Counted from the stretch's first letter, positions 31,521 through 44,869 are shown. The stretch: 64,000 bases of DNA from Meghimatium bilineatum (GCA_034231615.1 CM067307.1:4231647-4295646); one strand, 5' to 3'. Translations and numbers: made by a program. The notes: generated by a model from the letters alone, not told the origin.

Positions 31521-33780
31521 CAGTGATCCTAGTACTGTTGTACCAGTCATCCTCCTAAAACATGGTACCCAAGCTTCTGAAGTTTTGCTAAAGTTTTAAA
31601 TCTGTTGTAGGAACATCTACTTAAGTAAGTGTGTCACTGATGACATTTTCACCTTTTCAAAAGGAATTGCAAATATGGAAGGGGGGGATACAACAACATT
31701 GTTAGCATATCCTAATCAGGATGTAGCCATCAACCTAGCATTTTTTCCCTGTTCTGAGTTTCTAGGCAGTAGCGTATATATCGGTAGTTTGCCATTGCTT
31801 TATGAACACTCCGGATACAAAATTGTCTTGCAGGATGTAAACCTGGTACTTTGACCATCACAGACGTGTTCTAACACCACACCGTCGTTGAGCCAGACAT
31901 ATGGGGTGGGGGTAGATATCTTAACGCAAATAAGCATTGATTCTATTCAGTCAGGTTAAGATACTTCATGGAATACCTGCACACAATTCATATGAATCAT
32001 GTTCGTGATCTACTTTTGTGGTTGTGATTATATTTTGATATTGTCACCAATATCCACTTCCTGAATTGTTTATAGTTTCCCTAATCTGGAGCAATTTTGG
32101 TACTTATTTATTGTTTAATTTACATTATCCTTATTATATCTTTGAGTTATTTTGTAAATTAAGAAATATACAGCAGATGTCAAGATTCTATGCTTTAACT
32201 GTTATGAGAGGTAGATTCAATAGTGAGGCAAGACTATAATTCTTGGCTGAGAAAGGTTTTTTCAGTTGAAATACTGATATGTTTTCCACAGAACTTCAGA
32301 AGAAAAAAATAGTGTTGTTTCCATTTTTTATTGCGTTTGGAAGGAAGTTAGTTCCTGTTTCTTGACTAAGCTTGGGAAGAAAATGAGTTCCTGTCTTTCC
32401 ACTGAGCTTGGGAATGAAATTAGTTCCTTTTTCCCACCCAAGCTGAGTTAGCAGAGAGTGTGGGTGCTCGTAAATATGTTGCTACCATATTGGTTTTATT
32501 TTTATCCAAAGAAAAATGATGGTTATGCACTTTTCACTATACCATTACTTGTAGTAATGAATGAAAATATTTGTTGTTAAAATATATTACTTATTCCTGA
32601 ATATATAAATTTTGTGTTTATTTCTTCATATTCTAAAAATTAAATTTTTCTTAAATTTTACATGAAATGTAGATGTTAGAAAATACATCATTCAACCTTC
32701 AATCATCCGTATGTTGTTCTTGTTAACAGCAGTCTAATAGGATAATATGTATATCTTTCATACAGTTTTTGCCTCGCAATATGTCTTGATACTAGTTGGT
32801 AAACTTTTATTGATAATACAAATAAACATATCTAATTGGATCGTTAGTTTTGACATAGAAAGATGGAAACGTTAATGTGAAATAATCTACATACAACGAG
32901 AAACAACATTCAGTACGTGTACATGAACAAACCTTGTTTGTGAAGTTATACTGAGTTAAACTAAATAGGTTATGGTCTGCCATGAATGTATTATTATGAG
33001 ACTTCAGTGAGATCAGTACTTCTCTTAGTAGTAGGCCAGTGCCGTTCCACGAGCCATCAGTGCGGGTCCTTATATACAACATATAAGACGTTTAACCCTC
33101 AGCACTTGAGCTTGGGTATCTGCCTTAGCATGGGTGGCTCTGACATCAGTGGATGGAATACATTGCATGTTGTGATCTGAGGAGAATTTTATAGATTTAT
33201 TCTCCTGAGCATGCAGGAGTCCACAGCAATGAAAAGGACTATTCTAGGAGAATTAGTTGGACACGAATGAAATAAGATCTTTACATGAACATTTTCTTAA
33301 TGTAGACACTAGACTAGAAGGTGATACACTAATGCAACTTCAGAATTACCCCAAGGAAAGCTGAACAGGTTGGCTGGGGAGGGGGGGAAGGGGTGACTGT
33401 GTGTGTGTAACCAGCAAACTACAGGAACCATCAGCATGCACACTCTTATCATGTGCTAGCAGAGACCAATCATTTATGGGTTTGCCGAGAGTGTCAATGT
33501 CGATTTTTAAAAAAACTATAAACTAGGAGATTGAGAAAGAAATTGCGTGTCGACGGCAACAGACAGTTAGAGAAACACTGCTACAGATGTCTCACAGGTC
33601 AAGAGGTTGTAGTGATGGTAAAATGTAGATGCTCTGCAGGACAAAGCAATATAACTGATATAATACCGTTCACAGCGATGACTGTTGTCCAACATTACGA
33701 GAAAGACATAATTCTAGAGACATTTTATTTTGTGGTTCACAATCATGAATGTTCTTTTTGCCTGTTGACAAGACTGTTAG
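31521..33780. other. Intergenic sequence downstream of spectrin
   Basis: AT-rich, with no gene recognised. Three 36-bp units (AGTTCCTGTTTCTTGACTAA GCTTGGGAAG...) lie at 32347-32445. A GGGGAGGGGGGGAAGGGG tract is at about 33376. Confidence 0.45.
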
Positions 33781-33787
33781 AAAATTT

Positions 33788-33960
33788 CATGAGAAACCAC
33801 ATTACTTGTTTTAAAATTCATGAAAAAAAACCACACTTTCTAAAATCTGTATTTTAAAATTCATGAAAAAAACACTTTCTGAAATATGAATTTTAAAATT
33901 CATGAAAAACCATAAAAAAGTTTTGTTTAGAATTCATGAAAAAACCACATTATATGTCTA
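33788..33960. repeat. Degenerate repeat, about 4 copies
   Basis: Units share AAAATTCATGAAAAAAACCA CACTTTCT; period irregular, about 45 bases. Confidence 0.7.
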
Positions 33961-34099
33961 GAACAGTTTAGTTTACAAGATCATGTTGGTGTAGTTTTCT
34001 GCAAGAAGTCTGCATTGTGCCATGCCCACCTGCACCTTCAGGTCCATAGCCTTCACATCTAATCTCAAGCACATTGGATCTGAAAATTGTTAATAATTA

Positions 34100-34230
34100 C
34101 AGTTTGACCCACACACTCCCTCTATTGAGCATGTCAACTTCTCATACTTTCCACTCTTGGGCATGTCTACTTTTCACACTCTCCACTCTTCAACATGTCA
34201 ACTGATCCCACTCTGCACTCTTGAATATGT
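34100..34230. repeat. Degenerate about 40-bp tandem repeat
   Basis: Units share CACTCTTGGGCATGTCTACT TTTCACACTC. Three to four copies. Confidence 0.6.
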
Positions 34231-34234
34231 TGAC

Positions 34235-34500
34235 TATTAACCCCCCAGCTGTGTGTTACTGGGTTCAAAATGGAGAGCTAAAAAAGGCAATACTGGCCTG
34301 ATATGTATATCATAAGATACAACAAAGGAGTTTTTGTTATCCCATTTTATTGAAGATAAAAGTGGGGCCCAAAATGAGTGTGCTGAAGTTGGATGGGATT
34401 GATTGAAATGTGCAGATATCACAGCAAAACGTGTGAATGATAACATGCAGTAGTCCCTCCTTCAGATTACATTCTGTTAACAGGAGGAGAGTTGGAGAAC
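34235..34500 (+). repeat. Dispersed repeat 'family A', plus copy
   Basis: GTGTGTTACTGGGTTCAAAA TGG, GGCAATACTGG, TGAAGTTGGATGGGATTGAT, GAAATGTGCAGATATCACAG and ATTACATTCTGTTAACAGGA follow the family order. Confidence 0.8.
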
Positions 34501-34694
34501 GAAAGAAGAACATTTCCTCTGTCATGTCTATCTACATTTAATGTCATGTCATGTGACATATTCTCTCCAGAATGTTGTCTTCCCAATGAACTTCCTGAAT
34601 CCTTCTCTGTCTTGGGCCATGCGGCTGGAATTTTCAACGTATTCATGTTATCTTTAATGTCGTCAGTATCTGTAATGTTTAAAACGGAGAGCAG

Positions 34695-34880
34695 CTAGTA
34701 AGTCACGGATAGACCAAGATCCATCTATTGTCATCATTCCATGTCCGAACTGTCCAAGGACATTTACAGCTCGAATAGGGCTCATTAGCCATCTACGAAC
34801 TCATAATCAAGGACATAACTAAAATTGAATTTTCAAAAGTGGATGTAACAAATGGTCATCATCATCATGTGATGGACGAA
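34695..34880 (+). mobile_element. LINE 3' end encoding a C2H2-like finger
   Basis: Nearly identical to 9605-9790: AGTCACGGATAGACCAAGAT, then [22 protein letters not shown] and a stop, ending GGTCATCATCATCATGTGAT. This copy keeps the RTH that a stop interrupts in the other. Confidence 0.8.
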
Positions 34881-34964
34881 CAATAACGTCATCAGTCCAT
34901 CGTCTTCTTGGTTTGCCCTTTCTCCTCCACCCAGGTACTCTGCCCATCATTTGATGATTTTATA

Positions 34965-35245
34965 TATTAGTCGCCCTGTGTTACCTGGGTCCAAAATGGA
35001 AATAAAGAATGGCAACACTGTTTACCTTCCATGCATGTTGTAAGAGGTGACTGAGAAGGTTTATGGAGGGGGGGGGGTAGAGTTGGCTGTCCTATCCCAT
35101 GTAGGGTCAAATGATCTAGAAGTAATACTGAAGTTGGATGTTTCAGACCAAAAGTATCACAGCATAGCTTTAAACAATGATGCAATGCATTCTGTTCTCT
35201 GGGCTACATTCTGCTAATCTGCAGGAGTTTGAGAATGATTGCAGA
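34965..35245 (+). repeat. Dispersed repeat 'family A', best full-length copy
   Basis: It runs from CCCTGTGTTACCTGGGTCCA AAATGG through TTCCATGCATGTTGTAAGAG, CCTATCCCATGTAGGGTCAA, TGAAGTTGGATGTTTCAGAC and CTAATCTGCAGGAGTTTGAG. No ORF, no clear tRNA boxes and no clear terminal repeats. It could be a SINE or a non-autonomous DNA element. Confidence 0.85.
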
Positions 35246-35739
35246 AGAATATATTCTTACGGTTATACCTCTAATTGTATTTCATAGAGTGGATGTAGCA
35301 AATGGTTATCATCATCCTCATGACTTGTGATGTACCTACAACATATTCCTGACTCTACTTCTTCTTTGTCTGTGTTCGAACTCTGATAATACACACAAAA
35401 TTGTGTGCGATTTCTTCACCCGGCAGCTGAAAATACTCTATTCTATAGCTTAATTTGCAAAAAGTTAGCCTAACACATCCGTCTTCGGCATAATTCCTGA
35501 CCTCTTATCAATATGGTGACTTCCCTTCAAATGTATTACACCAACATGATTGAATCTTAGGCGACACAAACTAGAATTCTGCCATATTACATCACATATT
35601 TGAGCTACTTGTATATTTGTTTCTGCTACATTTTATATCTTTACTATTTTTTAATAAAGTGTAGACCTGCTAACTGTCTTGTATTTGTTTTTCTGTTCAA
35701 AGAAGTGAGAAAATATCTCAAGTGCTAAGAAGTCCCTGT

Positions 35740-36600
35740 ATATCTTAGGATGTTGAAATATTAGGCTCAAGAAACGTACTCTTCTTTCTGTCCTCATGTA
35801 CCTTTCGGTGTTGAGAGAAGAGTGAGTATAGTCTATGTTTTGCTCTTCTATTTGCCTCCTCTGCTGTTATATTTCCGATCGTCTCTAATACACTATCTAT
35901 CCATCTTTTATGAGAGCATCCAATAGGTCGACTGTTTTCGTATCGTTTGTTAAGTGTTTCTTGGATAATACTTTGCTCTTTCTGTCTGGTTATGTGGCCG
36001 TACCATTTAACTTGTTGTTTCTGAATGTATTCTAATGTTGACTTGATCCCTAATTGTTTTCTTAGTTCTTCATTCCTGATGTTGTCTCTCAAGCTAACTA
36101 CAATCATACGTCTCACACATTTCATTTCGGTGGTGTTAATCTTATGAATTGTTCTAGAATCCGATGTCCAAGTTTGACACTGATAACACAACATTGGTTG
36201 AAAAATGGTGTTGAATATTGCTTTATTTATTTCTAGTGTAATATCTTTGTTTTGTAATAAAGGTGTTAGTTGACCAATTACCTGACAGGCCTTATTACAT
36301 CTTGCGTTTATCTCCGCCTCTTGTCTGCCGTCATATCTCAATGTGCTGCCCAGATATTTGAATTCATCTACTTGTTTTAGTTGTTTGTTGTTTATCTGTA
36401 TGTTGATGTTCTCCTTTTCTCTTGCAATATTCATTACTTCTGTTTTGTCTATGTTGATTATCATTCCAAATTGTTTGCCTACTGTGCCTATTATGTTTAG
36501 GTGTTCTTGCAGAATTTTTATGCTGTTGTGGTATAAAACCTGGTCATCTGCAAAAAGCAGTTTGTTTCATTTAAATATGCAGTTTTGTTTATATGGTCCA
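35740..36600 (-). mobile_element. LINE reverse transcriptase, 239-codon open stretch, minus strand
   Basis: On the minus strand LFADDQV (about 36550-36530), the catalytic core, is followed by an open frame (36464-35745). It reads IINIDKTEVMNIAREKENIN, QVDEFKYLGSTLRYDGRQEA and CYQCQTWTSDSRTIHKINTT, then VSLRDNIRNEELRKQLGIK. Same family as 18075-18430 and 59330-61570. Less decayed than its neighbours, so younger, but 5'-truncated. Confidence 0.87.
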
Positions 36601-36779
36601 CTTCCTTTCCATTTAGATTTCTTATTGAGCACTTTGTGTATTCCCTGTCGACATGCTAGGTCAGTCACAGGTTAAGGGCTGTGTAATAAGTTTATTCAGG
36701 ATTGCCCATTTCCCCGTGCTGGTCACAGCTATACTTGTTGTTATCTTCTTCACCACTGTTTACATATTCACTGTTAAGA

Positions 36780-37265
36780 ACTTATTAGGAAACATACTGA
36801 AATATAAATAACAAAAATATCGGAGGATGTCCGACAAAATGGAAAGTGCCGCAGTAACCAGACAAATAATAGGTAAATACTAAATAAAGTAAACAGGTTA
36901 CTGTGAATACCTAACTAAAGATATAAAACAATAATAAATAACAATAAAACATAGAACATGGACAATTATCAACGTATCGGTCATATTGGGACCTTTATCA
37001 AGAAACAAATAACGATTAAGAAAACACAACCATAAAAAAATGTATAACCAAGATGACTGACAATGGTTTCCTCACCAAAAATCATTGCCCAGTATCAATC
37101 CTAGCATAGGAGGCGCAAAATAGTGCGTTCAATATGTGAGCTAAAATTAGTGCAATATTGACAGACAGAAATGGGCATGGATTAAACGAAAAAAAGGAAG
37201 CCCAAAGTAAAAGATGCAAAATGCAAAAGTAAAGAAAGGGGACACCAATTAGCGATGCCAAGAAT
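36780..37265. other. Possible Penelope-like terminal region
   Basis: CAACGTATCGGTCATATTGG GACCTTTATCAAG (36972-37004) is the inverted form of the AAAGGCC...GGTCGAAACGTTG motif at 21330 and 21570. It may be the 3' end of the minus-strand Penelope-like element at 39840-41030. Confidence 0.45.
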
Positions 37266-37269
37266 GGAG

Positions 37270-38990
37270 AGGGGTAGGGTGTGGGAGATCAAATGGGAAA
37301 GGATAGAGAAATTAATAAGGGGAGGGGGGCTACAAATAGATGCAGAGAACATAGAAATGTGCAAGGAAGACTAGCAAATGACAGCATATGGGATAGATTT
37401 ACATCGAAATATATACACACACACAAAAAGATGGGCAGAATACATAGCAGAGCTTTATGGAGAAGGAAGACCAGAACTAATATAAAATACAATAAATTGT
37501 GAGGAACCACCAATACTAGAAAAGGAAATTACAGATGCCATAAAACACATGAGAAAAGGGAAAGCAACGGGCCCTGATAATATTTCCTTGGAAGAACTAG
37601 AGGCGCTTGAAGACAGGAATCAAAATAATAAAATGATTTAATGATGTTTATGACAGTGGTTATTTACCTGATGACTTTCTAAATTCAACATTCATAGCTT
37701 TACCAAAGAAACAGGGAACAATAGAATGTGAAGAATATAGAACAATTAATCTTTCCTGTCACATAACAAAAATTTGTTAAGGATTATTATGAGAAGAACA
37801 AGACAGAAAATTAAAGAGAAATAACAGATGAACAAATTGGATTTGTTGAAGGGAAAGGAACACAAAACGCCATATATACATTAGGAACTTTAATTGAAAT
37901 ATCACTAGAAGTTCAGAAAGATATATAAGTTTGCCGTATTGATTACACCAAAGTATTCGACATAGTAAAAACATGACCAGATTATCAAAATACTAGAAGA
38001 TATTAATATGGACAGCATAGTACTTAGAATTATGCGCAATATATACTGGCAATATATATATATAGAAGCAGCCATGAAAGTGGATAATATAACTGGGAAG
38101 AATACACAAATAAAACAAGGTGTACGTCAGGGATGTGTATTGTCACCAGATTTATTTTCTCCTTACAGCGAGAATATCTTGAGATCAATTAAGAATATGC
38201 CAGGCATTAAAATAGGAGGACACAATATCAATAATCTATGATATGCAAATGATACTGTATTGATAGTAGAAAGCCAAGAACATTTCCAAGATCCATTAAA
38301 CAGGACGGTGATAGAAAGTGAACAAAAAGGTCTTAGTTTAAACATAAAAAAGACAGAGACAATGATAATATCAGGAAATAGTATCCCACAAAATAGTATT
38401 AAATAGAGAAAAACTTAAAGCAGGTGAATAGTTTCAAATATTTATGAACATTAATAACTTGAGATGGTAAATGCTAGACCGAAACTATAAGCAGAATAGG
38501 ACAAGAAAAAGGAACATTCCATAAGATGAAAAATATTCTTGCAACAATTCCATATCGATGGATCCTCAAATCCTACATTGAACCAGTGCTACTTTATGGA
38601 AGTGAAGCATGGACAATAAATAAGACATCACAAAAATCAATGGAGGCAGCAGAAATGTGGTTTATTCGAAGAATGTTACGCATTCCTTGGACAGCAAAGA
38701 TTACTAATGAAGAATGTCTTAGAAGGATGGATGTGAAAAGATGCATTATTGATAATATAAGAAAAAGACAGTCAACATTTATTGGGCACATAATGAGAAG
38801 AGGAGGCATTGAGAATATACTTAGTGACAACAGGAAAGATAGAAGGGAAAAGATCAAGGGGAAGACCTAGAGAAAAGATATTGGACAGTTTGACTAAATG
38901 GCTTCGATTGACAACATCAACAGAGATGATGGCATGGATAGATATGATTGCATACGCCATTCGGCTTGGCACTTGATGATGATATACACA
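37270..38990 (+). mobile_element. RTE-like LINE reverse transcriptase, decayed
   Basis: In order: AEYIAELYGEGRPELI, ILEKEITDAIKHMRKGKATG PDNIS (about 37513-37590), ALPKKQGTIECEEYRTINLS, QIKQGVRQGCVLSPDLFSPY (about 38108-38166), a broken YADD (YAND at about 38241), YIEPVLLYGSEAWTINKTSQ and RRMLRIPWTAK. It ends IAYAIRLGT-stop, TGATGATGATA (38985). At least six stops or shifts. Same family as 4775-5717, but more complete. Confidence 0.9.
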
Positions 38991-39090
38991 TCCACATACG
39001 ATCACACAATTAAATATATATGCATGCACATATACATACACATATCTAAACATATACATATAAAAGTACATACAAATATCAAAGCATACA

Positions 39091-39839
<749 letters not shown>

Positions 39840-39840
<1 letters not shown>

Positions 39841-41030
39841 AGTGGGTGTATCAAACAAAATGGTGATTAATGTTCATACCGTGTGGTTGTAAGACTCCCA
39901 TATGACAAATGAGCCGATATTCCAAAGACTGACGTTGCCGGTCACCAGAATAGCAACGTAACAGACCCGTTACAGAAACATCAGTGCTGCCATGATGTGA
40001 AGCGCTGTTCTTATGGATGGCCACCGGGGAGTCACGATGATTCGTTATATCTCTTAAATATTCAGCGAATCTATCCTCCAAACGTCTACCCGCTTCGCCA
40101 ATATACTTCATACTACAATGCTTACATATGATAGAGTATATTAAATTACGGGATAAACATGAGAAAGAGTCTTGAATCTCCTAATTTGACTTAGGGAAGC
40201 ATGGGAGTTAGAATAACAAAAGTGCAAGTGAAACAATTACGGGGACAAGGAACAGTTCCCAATTAACCTACAGAGGTTCGCAGACTAGAATGAACCTATT
40301 TCTCCGAAAAGCGACAAGGGGAAAATGCAGGACGAGATATGGGATCTAATTGGAGGATTGAGAAATGTCGTAATATAATACGTAGTGCCGACATATTATG
40401 TGGGTGAAAAGTAATAGCCAGTTTAGGGCGGTCTGATGTATGTTTAGCTGATGGTAAGAGCAATAGAACGGAAAATATGTAACAAGCGCTGCAAAGCTGA
40501 TGATAGGATATCTTCAGGATATACAAGCGACGGCAAGAAACGTCCAACATTATGTAAGACTGACACAGGAAATCTGCGTCGTCTTGGCAGATACGAGGAA
40601 GACGGAGTAACTGAGAAAACGGGAGGGAATGGCGACAAGACCGTGGGAGAGATAATGTGTAAAGAAGAAAACTATGAGAAGTAGTAGGCTTGTAAACAGA
40701 TGTGGTAAGGGATGTAGATACTATGGAAACACAGATGTCAAGGAAGTCCACAGAAGTAGAGGAAATATGAGAAGCGAATTTAATAGCTGAATGGAAACCA
40801 CTAATAAAGTTTATGAAATTGTTGAGGTCATCAAGAGAAATATAAAGAAATATATATGTTTCATCCCTATAAATACACAACTTTATAAGGATGAAACATG
40901 CTGAGACCTTGTTGTACCTTCCTGATATGTTCAAATCAGAGATAGAGTTATTTTCCAGTCGTCTTGAGTTTGTCTTTCCACTGATGCAAAATAGACCAAG
41001 ACAAGCCAGTGATGTTGACGGGATCAACTA
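39840..41030 (-). mobile_element. Penelope-like element: RT C-terminus and GIY-YIG endonuclease
   Basis: On the minus strand, shifted frames read YISLDDLNNFINFISGFHSA, DFLDICVSIV, PRSCRHSLPFSQLLRLPRIC and SDRPKLAITFHPHN, then HFSILQLDPI. These are hallmarks of the RT ORF of Penelope-like elements. The GIY-YIG nuclease follows at about 40150-39851: LIYSIICKHCSMKYIGEAGR then RLEDRFAEYLRDI, EYRLICHMGVLQPHGMNINH, stop. The endonuclease cuts the target for insertion. Frameshifts make this copy inactive, though the nuclease frame is intact. Confidence 0.87.
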
Positions 41031-41324
41031 TTTATATTTTAATCCAAATAAAGACACGCTACAATCTGATCATACATGTCACAATTGTGGCAGGGGGGGG
41101 GGGGCTCTATGCCATGATTCGATTTTTGTTATCTCCACATACACCAGAGAGATTCAACAACACAAGTCTGAAACTATTATCATGTGCTACGATGGGTGGT
41201 TTTTATATACAGACATGTATATAAAAGCACATTTGGCACAAGCAACCATTGACAACAAACACAAGTACATTTTAGAAGTCAAAACTTCTTTTATACTCTA
41301 CACTGCATGTTTTGTAAAATGATA

Positions 41325-41490
41325 TATACACAAGTAGTAGGTGTGTGATACACAAGTGGTAAGTGTGTGATACATAAGTGGTAGGTGTGTGATACACAAG
41401 TGGTAGGTGTGTGATACACAAGTGGTAGGTGTGTGATACACAAATGGTAGGTGTGTGATACACAAATGGTAGGTGTGTGATACACAAATG
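41325..41490. repeat. 22-bp minisatellite, about 8 copies
   Basis: Unit GTGTGTGATACACAAGTGGT AG. Confidence 0.95.
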
Positions 41491-41524
41491 GTAGGTGGGA
41501 CATAATCGTGTGATATGGGCTTAA

Positions 41525-41705
41525 CAGTCTTGTGATGGGTGTGTATATGTCTTGTGATGGGTGTGTATATGTCTTGTGATGGATGTGCATGTCTTGTGAT
41601 GGGTGTGTATCTGTCTTGTGATGGGTGTGTATATGTCTTATGATGGATGTGCATGTTTTGTGATGGGTGTGTATATGTCTTGTGATGGGTGTGTAATATC
41701 CTTGT
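41525..41705. repeat. 20-21-bp minisatellite, about 9 copies
   Basis: Unit TCTTGTGATGGGTGTGTATA TG with GGATGTGCATG variants. Adjacent to the 22-bp array and sharing GTGTGTGAT-type sequence. Confidence 0.93.
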
Positions 41706-41709
41706 GATA

Positions 41710-41945
41710 GGTATGTACAGTTATAATAAGTGTGAGAAAGTTTAGTGATTCTTGATTCTTCTTGATAAGAAAACTGGCCAAACAGCACGTGGGGCATTCC
41801 CATAAGTGCTCCGCCCTCTGTTCCAGCAACCATTCGACTCGATGATGTTTCGAGTCTAATGCCGTCGAAACAGACGTCGACATCAGGGCACAACTCTGGT
41901 CCTTGCGACAGGTTTCTTTGTTGTTCCACCCACCCACACCGTGCC
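41710..41945 (-). mobile_element. RNase H-type element, 3' end, minus strand
   Basis: On the minus strand it reads VEWLLEQRAEHLWECPTCCL ASFLIKKNQESL. The copy at 48710-48800 on the plus strand reads [23 protein letters not shown]. Same family, opposite orientation. Confidence 0.7.
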
Positions 41946-42105
41946 CATAACTAGTTCAAGCACAACGTCGGACTGTCGGAATAACATGGTAACTGTTATC
42001 AAAGGTTACGACTACGGGATTGTATAGACGACGTGCCATGAAGCTTCTATAAGAAGATATCCTCAATATAGAGGCATGCCATCTACTAAAGTTTAGTGAT
42101 AGTTA

Positions 42106-42285
42106 CAGTAGTATCCTGCTATAGCACATTCTTTTATAACAAATAGCCCCATATAACAACACTTTTTAAAAATCCCCAGTTATATTTATTGTACATTGCT
42201 TGTAATGTATTAGCAAATTTCTGTTATTACATATATATATATATATTGTTGGTCCGGACCAAGTTGTTATAATGGGTCCCCACTG
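42106..42285. mobile_element. pogo/Tigger-like MITE, 180 bp
   Basis: Termini CAGTAGTATCCTGCTATAGC and (reverse complement) CAGTGGGGACCCATTATAAC form imperfect inverted repeats with the CAGTRG end of pogo/Tigger elements. TA dinucleotides flank it (42104-42105, 42286-42287). Non-coding. Confidence 0.7.
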
Positions 42286-42289
42286 TAAC

Positions 42290-43610
42290 ATAAACAGATA
42301 TAATCAAACGTGGCAGATTTCAGCTTATTGATAGTATTACACATGAAAGTAGCAAACTAACCATGTGTTAACACACAAAGCACAAGGAAGTGATTGTAAG
42401 TTGATAGTAATAAATAATATATTTAGTCATAAGGGATCTGTGTAGGAGCATATGTAATACAACGCCCATATCATATTTAATGTATGTACTTTTATATTAT
42501 TGTTGAGTTGACCAAACTGAACATGAAACTTGCTGTAACATTACTGCACTCATCTATATTATATTACCAGATCATGGAAACCCAGTACTGGAAATGCAAG
42601 AACTGGAGTAACACAGGAAAAAAAATAAAAAGGGAAATATGTATAGGCCTAAGTGTTACCAGTGCTTATTCTTTTGGGGGACACGCAATAATATGCCGCA
42701 CCTGGACATTTGGGGGACACGCAATAATATGCCGCATTTGGACATTTTTTTCTTTGGATATTTTGGTTCTGAGTATCAACCTCAAGAAAATTTCCTGTCC
42801 GTGAAGACAACAAATCTACAGTGAAACACTCGAAATGTCATCTCACTTATTATTTGTCCACGTATGCATTGAGTGCTAAACGATCAGAGAAATTAATTTA
42901 CAATGACAAAATTTGTTTGTGTGGTGAATTTATAGCTGAAACCGCTCACTTTCCCCCTGGTAGTAAAATTGACCCCAAAAAAAAATCCAGTCTTCCATTT
43001 AGAAATATTTCTGATTTCACCCTTGACAAAAGCTGGACAATTTCACGTTATCTTTCATCATTTAGTCAGTCTAATCGGGATTCTCCTTCTGAAGTGTCGC
43101 ATTTGAATTTTCTCATGATTTATATTGGTAACTGTGTCGACAGCCACACAAAAATCATGATAAAAGTCAAATGCATCACTTTATAAGGATGAATCCCAAT
43201 TTAGCCCACAAGTCTTGCAATATCCACGGTGATAAACAAAGGAATACCACGCCTCCAGTAGAAATCAGGTGTAATGATCTCATGCTGACTGCTAGCCATA
43301 AAATGATTTCCACACAAAACCATTATCTAGATTCTTCTTAGCCATTTACCGGAATCTTTTTACAGAATAATTCTTCGTGCGGTTTATTTATCGTTGCTGA
43401 ACGAACTTCTCATGTGCTTTTCATTAGCTAGCAAGTCAAAATATACGTCAGTGATCAATGATCAGTCTCACCAGCAAAGTTAAGTGGCATTGTGTGATGG
43501 GCAATTTTTATAGGACTTGTATTCTTGAGAGCATGGATTCTTGACTTTATTGAATGCTAATATTAAGAGGTTAGTTGTGCTGAGACTTGGGTTTATTGAA
43601 TCTAAATCAA
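42290..43610. other. Intergenic; one unexplained 121-codon frame
   Basis: GGGGGACACGCAATAATATG CCGCA is directly repeated at about 42676 and 42713. A plus frame at 42821-43186 (ICLCGEFIAETAHFPPGSKI inside) has no family I recognise and no repeats. It may be degraded transposon sequence or chance. Confidence 0.3.
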
Positions 43611-43616
43611 TTCAGA

Positions 43617-43955
43617 ACTGTGCGTCGACATAGATGAACTGTGTGTCGACATAGATGAACTGTGTGTCGACATAGATGAACTGTGTGTCGACATAGATGA
43701 ACTGTGTGTCGACATAGATGAACTGTGTGTCGACATAGATGAACTGTGTGTCGACATAGATGAACTGTGTGTCGACATAGATGAACTGTGTGTCGACATA
43801 GATGAACTGTGCGTCGACATAGATGAACTGTGCGTCGACATAGATGAACTGTGCGTCGACATAGATGAACTGTGCGTCGACATAGATGAACTGTGTGTCT
43901 GCATAGATGAACTATGTGTCGACATAGATGAAATATGTGTCTACATAGATGAACT
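43617..43955. repeat. 21-bp minisatellite, about 16 copies
   Basis: Unit GTGTCGACATAGATGAACTG T; every unit holds a GTCGAC palindrome. Two GTG/GCG variants occur in blocks. The 21-base period gives a spurious Ser-rich minus frame. Confidence 0.97.
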
Positions 43956-43959
43956 GTGG

Positions 43960-44865
43960 AGAAAAGATTAATTTAAGCCCTATATGGAAACATTCAAGCC
44001 TTTTAAAAGTAGGACTCAAATATGAAGGTTTTTTTAAACAGTTTTCGAAGTAATGAATCAAATTTGTGTCTATAAAAGGTAGGCGGGGCAAAATATCTGC
44101 ACTTTTTATATGTTAGTATATTCTGACTCCTAGACCTAACTACGGAACAACGAACTGTAATCAGTGTATATCTTATCTATCCATTTTATATTGGTGAGGA
44201 TATTGAAAACATACAAAGGGTGGACGATAAATGTTGTACTTTACTAAGAAACCTTTAAAGAGAGGCGAAATTGTTGTGTATCATTTTAAAGACACACTAT
44301 TGATTGACGATGCCAGGGCGTTCATGGTTCGCATGGTGCGGCGTGTGAAACATAAATTGGCAGGAAACTAGTTCAATTGTTTATGAAGTATTAACTGTTC
44401 AACATTTCTCAAATTTTACCATTTTTAAAGACTGCTGATCATGAAATTTATTTTGGCTAATATTATCTTTTCGGCCGTTTTTGGCCCTTTTAAAAATATA
44501 GGGGCCTATTTATTTTCTCATATTTTCTTGGCTACTTGTGCCTACAAATTGTGTGGCTGGTTCTTTTGTGTATATTAATTAATTTCTAAACATTGTCTAT
44601 TTTACTCATTATTTATGTCTAAGTTTGTTGTGATAGTGAAACCTGACGCAGCAAACAATAATAACATTCATGTTTGTGGTTGCAAAGCACTAGATACTAG
44701 TTGGGATAATTATTTAACCGTAATTTTAGTTACTACAAAGAGAAATGTCAGATGTATAGGCCTACATTTACTATGCTAGAAAAAGTTTAAGTACCATCGT
44801 TGCTTTCATGTCTAGAGAGAGATTAGACTCTCAGAATCATATTATCATCATCATCATGTTCCTCC
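43960..44865. other. Intergenic spacer
   Basis: No feature recognised, apart from an ATCATCATCATCATG tract at about 44842 that may be a LINE tail. Confidence 0.4.
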
Positions 44866-44869
44866 TGTC

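Noticed and set aside
33531-33857. 108-codon plus frame downstream of spectrin
   Set aside because: No recognisable domain; its 3' part is the AAAATTCATGAAAA repeat.
43602-43925. 107-codon Ser/His-rich minus frame
   Set aside because: It is the 21-bp array. No start context, splice signals or non-repeat domain.
44430-44580. Possible signal-peptide exon (MKFILANIIFSAVFG) for the lectin
   Set aside because: No good donor in the right phase, no promoter, and the exon at 49443-49485 fits fully.
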